Shown: in pieces, positions 55,961-64,000 of the stretch | How positions within the stretch are numbered: position 1 is the first letter of the stretch | Layout of the letters: each line of letters begins with the position of its first letter | Source of the DNA: Rhizomys pruinosus | Taxonomy: Eukaryota > Chordata > Mammalia > Rodentia > Spalacidae | DNA: 64,000 bases | Assembly: GCA_009823505.1 (NCBI GenBank) | Contig: VZQC01001008.1 | Span: forward strand, 4,295,512-4,359,511 | Direction of reading: 5' to 3' | The notes under the pieces: generated by a model | The model's database searches: none | What the model was told of the DNA's origin: nothing | What the model saw: the letters and a program-made list of their open reading frames with translations, nothing else | Translations under genes and position numbers: made by a program

Positions 55961-56057
55961 AAAAAATCTCAATGTGAAGATGATTGATAAAGTCTCTGGT
56001 TTGGATGGTGGTGGTAGGCAGTGGAATTTTCTGAAATAAAAATACAGATGAAAAGAG

Positions 56058-56340
56058 TAGGAGCTGGAGAGAGAGGCCTGCTATCAAAGAGCTTGCAAGC
56101 CATGTGAGTATGAAAACCTGAGTTCAACCCCAGTGCTGGAAATGTGGAGACAGGCAGACATTGGGGGTCACTGGCCAGCCAATCTACAGTGAGCTGTGTT
56201 CCAGTAAAAAACCTTGTCTCAAAAACCAAGATAGATAGCCCCTAGGGCACAACACCAGAGGAAAACTACTGGCCACCACACACATGCAGAACATACATAC
56301 ACAGGAGCCCCTCCAAATACATACACCCCCTACGTGAACA
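56058..56340 (+). mobile_element. B4/RSINE-type composite SINE
   Basis: AGAGCTTGCAAGCCATGTGA, CTGAGTTCAACCCCAGTGCT, GAGACAGGCAGACATTGGGG, GGCCAGCCAATCTACAGTGA. A tRNA-like head is joined to a B1-like tail. Ends in CA-rich DNA. Confidence 0.75.
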
Positions 56341-56392
56341 TGCATTCACAGATACACTTAACATATATATGTACACACATGCATGCACACAG

Positions 56393-56399
56393 ACACACA

Positions 56400-56431
<32 letters not shown>
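56393..56431. repeat. (CA)n microsatellite
   Basis: About 19 CA units at the tail of the B4-type SINE. Confidence 0.95.
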
Positions 56432-56434
<3 letters not shown>

Positions 56435-56519
56435 GACTAGACTTGGGTGATGTGGAAACTAATGTGTACTTGAATATGCTGTACTTGGCAAGGTATTTGT
56501 GTGAATCATGGAAAGAGTT

Positions 56520-56690
56520 GACATTTAGTGAGATATAATAATTTGTGAGGAATCGTTCTAAATTCTTTATGAATTGTTCAAATATCTGATTCTCCAAATA
56601 ACCCAGTAAAGAAATTAACATTGCATACATCTTGAGGGTGATAAAACTAATGAAAGAGAGGTTTAGTAGCATATCAGTGTTAGAAAACCC
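56520..56690 (-). mobile_element. MIR SINE, antisense
   Basis: TATCTGATTCTCCAAATAAC, CAGTAAAGAAATTAACATTG, GATAAAACTAATGAAAGAGA match a reversed MIR core. Old. Confidence 0.6.
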
Positions 56691-57193
56691 ATTGGTGAGT
56701 TAAGGTATTTATACAAGCAGTTTTTCTAGAGTCATGGGCTAAAGTACAAACAAATGAAGTCTCTTTATAAAAGGTCAGGGACATGCTCCTTATGTAAGAG
56801 ATCAGGGCTCAGTACATTGATCTTAAATCTGCCAATATACATCAAGGAATTTCCATTAGTGAAGCCATGTCAGTGGTCTCCAGCAAGAGTTGACTGTGGT
56901 TCCACAGGGACATTGGTAATGCTTGGAGAAATTTTTTTGGCCGTGGCTGAGGGTGGGTGCTAAAAGCATATTGGAGTTAAGGCCAAGAATGCTGCAAAAC
57001 ATTCACAGCAACAACAAATTATGCTGTTAAACGGTCAGAAGCACCAATGTTACAGAACACTGCTCTAGAGAGAGCAGCTACTGAATGTAGTCTCAGTTAT
57101 GGAGTGGGAGCGATACAGGTGAGGGACTCTTCAGCTACATGTGCTGGCAGGACTTTCAACAGCTAGGTTAACACATGCTTTATTCTTATCAAT
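56691..57193. other. No recognised feature
   Basis: Single-copy spacer. Frame at 56754-56963 has no domain. Confidence 0.4.
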
Positions 57194-57380
57194 TGTATCC
57201 GTCACTTTTCTGTTGCTGTCACGTAACCACAACGACCAAGGGAACTTATAAAAAAAAAGAAGAGTTTATTTGACCTTACTGTTGACGGTCCCAGGGGAAG
57301 TAGAGTCCATCATGGCCAGGAGACACCGTGGCAGGAAGTGCCAGAACAGAAGGCTGAGGTTCACATCTTCAAGCAGGAGC
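57194..57380 (-). mobile_element. MT-type MaLR LTR, truncated
   Basis: TGTATCCGTCACTTTTCTG, AAGGGAACTTATAAAA, CAGGGGAAGTAGAGTCCATC. Only the 3' half (minus orientation) is kept. Confidence 0.8.
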
Positions 57381-57740
57381 AGGATCAAGGAATATAACAA
57401 TACATCAGAGCATCTGCCATGGTGTAGAAGGGACTAAGGCTGAATAGCAAGTGTTACTAGTCTAGGAGGACGCTTATTTGTAGGCACCTGCTGGAAGCAT
57501 CCTTATAGTAAGCATTCCTGTTCATTTTCTGTAAAATGCCTTGGCATCTGGGAGTTCTGCTGACCCTGGAGGGACTGTTCCTTCCAAGCCTAACCATTGC
57601 TAAAGATAGCTTGATTTTCATATGCAGAGAAAATCCAGAGCCCTCATGTCCCATCACCATCAATAAAACTCACCCCCTGGAGTCAGGAACTAAACATCTG
57701 GGGACAGCTCCTACAGCCCAGAGCCTGACTGCCTGCTGAA
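57381..57740. other. Unassigned
   Basis: Contains a 67-codon plus frame (57536-57739) of unknown nature immediately before LTR-like sequence. It could be ERV-derived, but no motif is clear. Confidence 0.3.
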
Positions 57741-57970
57741 ATTACTAAAACCGTTATTAAAACCATCGATACTAAACCTACTTACCTTATTATCCAAACC
57801 TAATAAAGGCTCATGCGTGTTCTCCTGTAAGCAGCTTGTCCAACTCCTACTCACTCTGCCTCATCTGTGGCCCAGTGTGAATGGCATGCGTGTCCACAGC
57901 TATCTGGAACTATCTTCTGGCATTTCAGTCTTGACTTTCCTCTGTATCTTGGTGGAATAATTCCCTAAAA
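57741..57970 (+). mobile_element. Possible LTR R/U5 segment
   Basis: CTAATAAAGGCTCATGCGTG (polyadenylation-like signal), then GTAAGCAGCTTGTCC, TGTGAATGGCATGCGTGTCC and TTCAGTCTTGACTTTCCTCT, ending before GATAATTCCC-like sequence. Compatible with an LTR 3' half; start unknown. Confidence 0.4.
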
Positions 57971-57982
57971 ATAATGAAACCT

Positions 57983-58187
57983 CGGACTGGAGAGATGTCT
58001 CAGAAGTTAGGAGCACGGGCTGCTTTTGCAGAAGACCCATCACCCACGTGTTGGCTAACAACTGTATGTAACTCCAGTTTCAGAGGATCCAACACCCTCT
58101 TCTGGCATCCACAGGCATTACATGACACAGTCGCACTTACATGTAAGCATAATATTCATATACGTAAAATGAAAATAAATTTTAAAA
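57983..58187 (+). mobile_element. B2/B3-class SINE with deleted B-box region
   Basis: GACTGGAGAGATGTCTCAGA head, AGAAGACCCATCACCCACGT (B box lost), ACACCCTCTTCTGGCATCC. TSD AATAATRAAACYT at 57970-57982 and 58188-58200. Confidence 0.93.
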
Positions 58188-58200
58188 AATAATAAAACTT

Positions 58201-58689
58201 ACATTTTACAAGTGTTTGAAGAAATTAATTCCCTGCTCACGCCTTTGGCTGCTTGTGTAATGTGTCACCTCTTTCTACTACATGCATGCATATTTGAATA
58301 TTTCTTATATCTATTTATTCTCCACGAGAAAAAAATACATTTATATGTAGCAGTTGGCATAAACATTGTAGGTCAATGGCTTCATGGTCTGCCTACTAAA
58401 AATACATCTCAGCTTCCCGATTTTAAGCCACAAGGTTTATGGACATAAAGCTTCTATCAAGTATTTCCTGAAGCACTCTCATTTGTATTGCTTTATAAAT
58501 ACTCAGTAATCCCCCATGATCCATATTAATGACCCATGAATTGTTTATGTCCAAATAATTAAATTTCAACTCATGTTATTAATGGCTATTTTGCATGGTA
58601 ATTTAACAATATTTCAGCTTGTTAATAGTTTATTTAACTTTTTGATAGGTAGATGGCTATCTTTATCAAATGATCTAACGACTTTTAAT
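58201..58689. other. No recognised feature
   Basis: A/T-rich spacer. Confidence 0.4.
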
Positions 58690-58913
58690 TTTTTATCCAT
58701 TTATTTTTATTTTATGTGTATGAGTGTTTTGCCTGCATGTATGTGAGGCCACCGCCACATGTGTTCAAATCTGCAGAGAGGAGAAGGGGGACTGGATCCC
58801 CTAGAACTGGAGTTATGGAAGTTGTTAGCCTCTACATGGGTACTAGGAACCAAACCCAGGTCTCTGCAATGACAGCCAGTGCTCTTAGCTGCTGAGCCAT
58901 CTCTCCAGCCCCC
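58690..58913 (-). mobile_element. B3 SINE, old type
   Basis: ATGTGTATGAGTGTTTTGCC, GGACTGGATCCCCTAGAACT, CTCTTAGCTGCTGAGCCATC, TCTCCAGCCCC. Antisense, single-unit type. Confidence 0.93.
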
Positions 58914-59090
58914 AGTTGTCTTTTAACAGATATAAATATGGTGTTTATTTTGAATGTATTCAACCATTTTAGTAAATAAATTATAAATTAGAGTACTTTG
59001 TATCCTTTTTCTTTGTTTCTGTACAGTTTTACAAAATCTGAGAGATTCATCCTCAAATGCTTCACTTATTAAAATATTTTATTTATGTGT
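58914..59090. other. No recognised feature
   Basis: Short A/T-rich spacer. Confidence 0.4.
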
Positions 59091-59093
59091 TTG

Positions 59094-59125
59094 TGGTGTG
59101 TGTGTGTGTGTGTGTGTGTGTGTGC
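59094..59125. repeat. (TG)n microsatellite
   Basis: About 15 TG units followed by ACACACACC. Confidence 0.95.
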
Positions 59126-59215
59126 ATGTTCACACACACCACAGTGCACATGTGGAGATCAGAGGACAAGCTGGGGAGATGGTTCTCTCCTTCCACTTTT
59201 CTGCTGGGTAAAATC
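59126..59215 (-). mobile_element. B4-like SINE fragment
   Basis: ACAGTGCACATGTGGAGATC, AGAGGACAAGCTGGGGAGAT, GGTTCTCTCCTTCCAC. Same block as 60620-60705. Confidence 0.65.
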
Positions 59216-59223
59216 ATTAATTG

Positions 59224-60075
59224 GTTTTTCTCCCTTGGCAGCTTGCTTAATATCTTGTGATAGTATGAGAGGTAGTCTTCAAGGAGGAAGCTTTAAGCTC
59301 AGTTCCACCTCAGTTGCTCCAACTCCTGTATACAAATGATGTCCTGTCTTGAGCAATAGGGTCTTACCTTCAACTTCTAAGAGACAATCTAGGGCTGTGG
59401 CAGTGGCCTGTATGATTTTGTGAGTGTCTTGACCAAGCCTGACCAACAACTCGAAGGGACGTTCCCCATTCTTGGCAATGTGATTTTTGTTATATGGTTA
59501 TATTGCCTAGACACGTGCACTCACATTGACATTATGTTTCTTTTTCTTCTTTTTATGTGTATGAGTGTATTCCTTGCATGTGTGTAAGTGTACCTGCATT
59601 GTATGATACCTGCAGAGGTGAGAAGAGAGCTTCAGATTTCTCCCCTCTCTGGAGCGCCTTCTTCCCTTTTCTCCCATCAGCTGGGGTCCATTTTCTTGAC
59701 TCCTGTGCTTAAGTGCTCACATCTAAGGATCCAGAGCTTGAATGTACAAATGAGAGAGAACATGTGTTGCTTGTGTTTCTGAGTTTGTGTTAATGCTCAT
59801 TTACTTAGTACAACAGTTCTAGTTCTGTCCATTTACCTGCAAATTTCATGATTTCATTTTACTTTGCCTCCAAGTAGAATGGTATTGTGTAAATGTACCA
59901 CATTTTCATCAGCTGAGGGACATTTAGGTTGTTTCCATTTCCTAGCTATGTTGAAAGAGCAGCAATAAACATGGTTGAGCAAGTATCTCTGTAGTAGAAT
60001 ATTGAGTCCTTTGGGTATGTACCTCAGGGAGTGGTATAACTGGGACATATGGTAAACATATTAAACTTATTTTGT
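59224..60075 (-). mobile_element. L1 3' UTR and ORF2 end, interrupted by a SINE
   Basis: The part at 59224-59460 matches 45170-45430 (ATGTCCTGTCTTGAGCAATA; GGGTCTTACCTT; ACCAACAACTCGAAGG). The part at 59690-60075 has CCATTTACCTGCAAATTTCA, GTATTGTGTAAATGTACCAC and GTCCTTTGGGTATGTACC. The B3-like fragment at 59540-59640 lies between them. Confidence 0.8.
59540..59640 (-). mobile_element. B3-like SINE fragment inside L1
   Basis: TTTTATGTGTATGAGTGTAT, CCTTGCATGTGTGTAAGTG, GGTGAGAAGAGAGCTTCAGA. Antisense, truncated. Confidence 0.6.
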
Positions 60076-60081
60076 CCCCAA

Positions 60082-60084
<3 letters not shown>

Positions 60085-60133
<49 letters not shown>

Positions 60134-60257
60134 AGACAGGTCTCCCAGCTGGTGTGGAGCTTGCTCTGTAGACCAGGCTAGACTTGAACTCACAGAGATA
60201 CACCTGCCTCTGCCTCCCGAGTGCTGGGATTAAAGGCATGCACCACCAGGCCCTGCT
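60085..60257 (-). mobile_element. B1 SINE with long T-run
   Basis: T-run of about 48 (60085-60132), GAGACAGGTCTCCCAGCTGG, GCTCTGTAGACCAGGCTAGA, TGCCTCCCGAGTGCTGGGAT. Inserted at the L1 end. Confidence 0.95.
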
Positions 60258-60555
60258 CAGCTTATTTTTCTAAAGCTTCTCTGTCTTCTCTCTTTGTCAT
60301 GTTTGGTTCTTAATGGACTACAGTTTTATCAGCTTTTTTTTTGCTGGTGCATCTTATTTTTAAATGTTAAAGATATATAAAATTTAAAGGTGAATTTCAA
60401 TGATGAGTTTAAAAATTAAACAGTGTGATATCATTTCTAAACCAGTGTCTTTTGACTTCCTTCCTTTCATCTTTGATCACTTCTCAGTTGGACAATAGGA
60501 AGTTGCTATATCCTGGAATTTGAGACCTAGATTTTATTGTGACTTTTTTTATTGC

Positions 60556-60558
60556 TAT

Positions 60559-60593
<35 letters not shown>

Positions 60594-60597
60594 TTTT
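60556..60597. repeat. (ATTT)n microsatellite
   Basis: About 10 ATTT units. Confidence 0.95.
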
Positions 60598-60705
60598 TCA
60601 CACTTGTGTGGGTGTGGGTGTATTTATACACACCACAATGCACATGTGGAGATCAGAGGACAAGTTGGGGGAGATGGTTTTCTCCTTCCACTCTAGTGTT
60701 CCAAT
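60598..60705 (-). mobile_element. B4-like SINE fragment
   Basis: ACAATGCACATGTGGAGATC, AGAGGACAAGTTGGGGGAGA, GTTTTCTCCTTCCAC, preceded by a TG/GT-rich tract. Confidence 0.65.
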
Positions 60706-62749
60706 TATCCAAGCTCATGTTTTCAACCTTGGCAACAAATGCACTAAGACATTTTGCTGGTCCTATAGTTATGTTTTATATGCATTATACTCTACACTAT
60801 AAATTAGTTTATATTTTATTTGGAAGCTTGCTTGAATATTTAATAATTTCTATCTCACCATTTTAATAACTATCAATGGTATCCTTTAATCTTTTATAGA
60901 AGTTCTTCTCTTAGCTTGATTTATTAAAATGTTTGAGTGATAACTCTCTATGAACTGTCTGTATTGTATTTTTTATTTTACTTTCTAATTTCTTCTCACT
61001 TAGGATTCTTTACTTGTCAATCAATTGGCGTTTTGCTTCATAATTTTTCTTTTGCACTAGAGTGCATGTTTTCTTAAATAGTACTGACACCACAAAACAG
61101 ATGCTTCGAAAGATGTGTTTTATACTTTGATTTAGTGTATTTCAGAAAGTGTATCCTTGCAGCTTGGACACTCTGTACAAGAGCACTGTTTTATATAGCA
61201 CATATTAATACACCCATTTATCTTTTACCTATTTTAATAAGGAAAAATACACAACAACCTGATGATTGCAAAGCTTTCTGATTCTACTAAAATCTTCCCT
61301 CAGGTGGATTTTTTGCCCAAGAGTTTAAGGATGTGCAAAGCTTCCATTAAAATTTCTTTATGGAAGACAATTTATTATTTTGTCTGTGTAGCCTTTTGAA
61401 AAAGCTACATTTTACTTTGATTAGTGGGAATATTCTTTGAATCTTCACTGTTGGACACAATGAAAGGAAAAAGGCAGCACTGTAAAGTGCTCTGTGCCTC
61501 TTATAAGCACAGCTGTCTGTTAAGCAAGCCCCCCACCCCCACCCCAGTCCCTGAACAGAGCACCTAGTGGCAACTATATTTTCTAAGTAAACAGAAAAAG
61601 GTTCAAGTGGAAGAAATGAGAAAACAGTGATCACGTACATCTTAGACAGAAGCCTGCATTAGAGGAAATGTTCAGTGTTGTGGTTGCTAACATGCTTTGG
61701 GTCCTGAGGCTTCAAGGGTAACCACAGCAAAACAAAGATTAATGACCTTCAGGTTTACTTATTCCATAGCCTCAAGAGACAGAATTGTCACAACACACAC
61801 CAATTACAGTCCCTCTTTCAGTCTAAAGAAACTTCTGCATTGTACAGCTAGCTTTTGTTACCTTGATTTGGAAGTTATGCATATTCATGTTTCATATTTA
61901 ACATGGATATCATTGTTGGAAATTAGGAAAGACTTGATCAAGTACTGCCAATACAGATTTGGGAGCTTGTACTAGGCACCTTGACTATGCTGTACCTCCT
62001 TAGTATCTCTCAGGCTTCTGTAGTAATAGGCATTGCACAATGACTGCATAATGTATACCGCATTATAACATTTCACAGACAATATAGCAAGAATATTTCG
62101 CCTTTTCCTGTTCCCCAAGTGATTTTCATACCCTCCCCCCACCCCCAAATAGGCCAGCAGGTCTAGGAAAGGCATGCTTTAACTGCTTCTAGCTGAAATG
62201 TGTACAAGATTATGTTACTAAGCAAATCTAGACCCGTGTCCCCATGTGAAATTTCTTACTCTAGACACTGTTGCCTGAACCACTGGTCTTGTTATGGCTT
62301 TGAAAAAAATTTGTCTTGGTTTCCTTCTCTCCTGAGTTCTAAAGACTAAGGCCCTTGCCTGTCCCTCTTGGGTTTAAAATCCCTCTCTTGGTTACCTGCC
62401 TGGTTCTTCAGCACCTCTTGGGTTAGCTGTCTCCTGTAGCAAAGATGAGAGGGTAATTCTGCCCTGAAATTTCAAGGCTGCTGCTTTCCTGATAGGGACA
62501 TTCAGAACCTCCTGGCTGGCCTCCTGGGGATTGCAAACACACATCCCATTCCCTGGCGTCCCCTGACGTCAGTTCATCTCATTGTATTTGTGCAGACTAC
62601 ATTCTGAAGTGCACATTGCCTAACTCCTGGAAGCAAGTTTTATTTCGACAATAGTTTAAACCTAGCTCAATATCCAGCTTCTACTGCTGTTACTCAGACT
62701 CCAAGTTTCCATATCTTATTTAGTCATGTAAAAAAATATCAGTTAGGTA
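60706..62749. other. Repeat-poor stretch (2 kb)
   Basis: No recognised repeats over 2 kb. Contains two C-rich runs (near 61527-61545 and 62132-62146). Frames of 92-97 codons at 61347-61640 (minus) and 61697-61975 (plus) show no domains. Could contain single-copy regulatory DNA. Confidence 0.45.
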
Positions 62750-63335
62750 TGTTGCGGGGGTTGTAGAGAGGTGGTAGGCAAAGACCACCCTCTCCAGTTT
62801 CCTCGCCACCGAAGATCTTCACTCTGTCGGCCTGCGACAGAGTGGGGCTGGGGAGAGTAAGTGCACTGCCGAACCGAAAGTAACCACAACAGGGAGTCAA
62901 GTCAGGGTGTTACAGCTCAAGCTCACTTTATTGCAGGTTTACAGAGGCTTATAAGCCGTGCCGGCTTCCCTACTGGGGTATGTGTCTCTTCCTAATTGGT
63001 CCTTTTAGGAGGCATTATTTACAAGTTCCTAATTGATCCAATCCCTTCCCTTCCTAGCATAGTCCCTAATTATCATGTTAGTAAAGGTAGGAAGTAAGGA
63101 GGGGAAGGGCAGGACATGAAGATAAGCTTGGAATGTCCTGTGGGCTGGAACATCCTGAGGCTTATCTTACCTGGAGGAAGTAAGGAGGGGAAGGGCAGGA
63201 CATGCAAAACGTGTTTAAGATAAGCTTGGAATGTCCTGTGGGAACATCCTGAGGCTTATCTTACGCGAGGAAAAGAAGTGAAACTAGACTTCCTTGCTTG
63301 ATGGGCGGGGGTGAGTTCGCGAAACTCTACCGCAG
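62750..63335 (-). mobile_element. Well-preserved solo-type LTR (class II-like)
   Basis: On the minus strand this reads as a promoter-bearing LTR: a CCAAT-type box (plus-strand ATTGG near 62995), CTTATAAG (62950-62957), AATAAA (plus TTTATT 62929-62934), then a GC-rich R/U5 ending GCAACA. The U3 has an 86-bp tandem duplication (63090-63175 and 63176-63269). No primer binding site or interior adjoins it, so it is probably solo. A TSD was not found, and the right boundary is approximate. Confidence 0.75.
63090..63269. repeat. Tandem duplication in LTR U3
   Basis: Two units both begin GGAAGTAAGGAGGGGAAGGG and both carry ATAAGCTTGGAATGTCCTGT and CATCCTGAGGCTTATCTTAC. The second has an extra CAAAACGTGTTT and a small deletion. 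Confidence 0.9.
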
Positions 63336-63467
63336 GCTTTCTTTTGTCCTTCAGGCCTATCTTCTCGGCTATTCCATGCCGTCAGTATGTTATATTATTT
63401 CTGGATTATACTGGGAAGTTTGTTACTGCTCTTTCTTGTCAAACAACCAATCTGTCAATAATAGTTT

Positions 63468-63661
63468 TTAGAGATTTTTTTATGTGTATGAGTATTTTGC
63501 CTGCACATATGTATGTGCCTTATGTGCATGCCTATGCCAGAGGAGAAGAGGGTATTGTATCCCCTAGGACTAGAGTTACAGAGCATTGTAGGCTAGTAAG
63601 GGATCCTGGGTACTCTGAAACAACAGCAAGTACTTTTAACTGCTGAGTCATCTCTCCAGCT
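63468..63661 (-). mobile_element. B3 SINE, old type
   Basis: TATGTGTATGAGTATTTTGC, GGTATTGTATCCCCTAGGAC, TTTTAACTGCTGAGTCATCT, CTCCAGCTT. Confidence 0.9.
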
Positions 63662-63819
63662 TCCTTAAACATATTGAAACACTGATATATTCTTGTAAAT
63701 TTCATTACAAAAACCCAAGCAGCTCAGTGTTTTACCTAGGATAAAATAGTGTTCAATATTCTCCCAGATGTTGACTCTGGATTCTCCATGGCAGAGACAA
63801 GAGGATCTCTTTACCCATC

Positions 63820-63856
63820 TTCCTCCCTCCCTCCCTCCCTTTCCTCCTTCCTTCTT
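63820..63856. repeat. (CCCT)n pyrimidine repeat
   Basis: TCCCTCCCTCCCTCCC followed by TTCC units. Confidence 0.95.
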
Positions 63857-63861
63857 CTGTT

Positions 63862-63937
63862 TTCCAATGCTGGGAATCATATTCAGTGTCTTGGACCTAC
63901 AGAGCCCATACTCTACTGCTGAACTCAAATCCCACAC
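63862..63937 (-). mobile_element. ID-like SINE fragment, antisense
   Basis: AATGCTGGGAATCATATTCA, GAGCCCATACTCTACTGCTG, AACTCAAATCCCACA match a reversed tRNA-Ala-type head. Confidence 0.6.
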
Positions 63938-64000
63938 TAGCATATTATTGAAGCTTACACTCAGATTCAGGCCCCCACCTTTACCTTCCCTTCCAGCTAT

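Overview
This window looks like intergenic or deep-intronic DNA from a muroid rodent. The case rests on interspersed repeats: antisense and sense B1 SINEs, many tRNA-headed B2/B3-class SINEs, B4/RSINE-like and ID-like pieces, MaLR LTRs of the MT and ORR1 types, L1 3' ends, and a few old MIR copies shared by all mammals. The youngest SINEs are a B3-like subfamily that I do not recognise from Mus or Rattus, so I infer a muroid outside those genera and do not name a species. I can support no protein-coding gene, exon, rRNA or tRNA gene. The open frames are short and mostly fall inside repeats. Family names come from recognition by eye, and boundaries are approximate unless a target-site duplication (TSD) is quoted.

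Layout. 1-960: an L1-like 3' end, then a possible LTR tail. 1-13 kb is dominated by old endogenous retroviruses (ERVs). LTR family A flanks a minus-strand provirus-like block (1419-7640) with a broken Gag matrix remnant. A solo copy of the same LTR lies at 8712-9069 and another at 19925-20271. A second, LTR-less ERV piece lies at about 10010-11990. MT-type LTRs with 5-bp TSDs sit at 9644-10006 and 47358-47717. 12.5-22.6 kb is a dense SINE field with one LTR-B copy and an L1 3'UTR. 23.1-24.6 kb holds a class II-like LTR followed by a tRNA-Lys-type primer binding site. 25.5-26.4 kb is a minus-strand L1 ORF2 end. 27.4-29.35 kb and 31.26-32.5 kb are long repeat-poor stretches and the best candidates for conserved non-coding sequence. 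30.4-31.2 kb is a B1 plus an Lx-like L1. 33.5-44 kb mixes young SINEs, ORR1 LTRs, an L1 reverse-transcriptase fragment, and second copies of LTR families C and B. 44.1-46.6 kb is a minus-strand L1 end with a B1 inserted. 46.8-58.9 kb is single-copy DNA with scattered SINEs, one full ORR1 and a double SINE insertion at one target. 59.1-60.3 kb is another L1/B4/B1 cluster. 60.7-62.7 kb is repeat-poor. 62.75-63.34 kb is a well-preserved LTR with a duplicated U3 segment.

The most notable biology is the SINE history. A subfamily marked by a 17-bp internal tandem duplication is present in eight copies, several nearly identical and with intact long TSDs, which suggests recent activity of a B3-like lineage. 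It includes a head-to-head inverted pair, and a second insertion into exactly the same target site as an older SINE.
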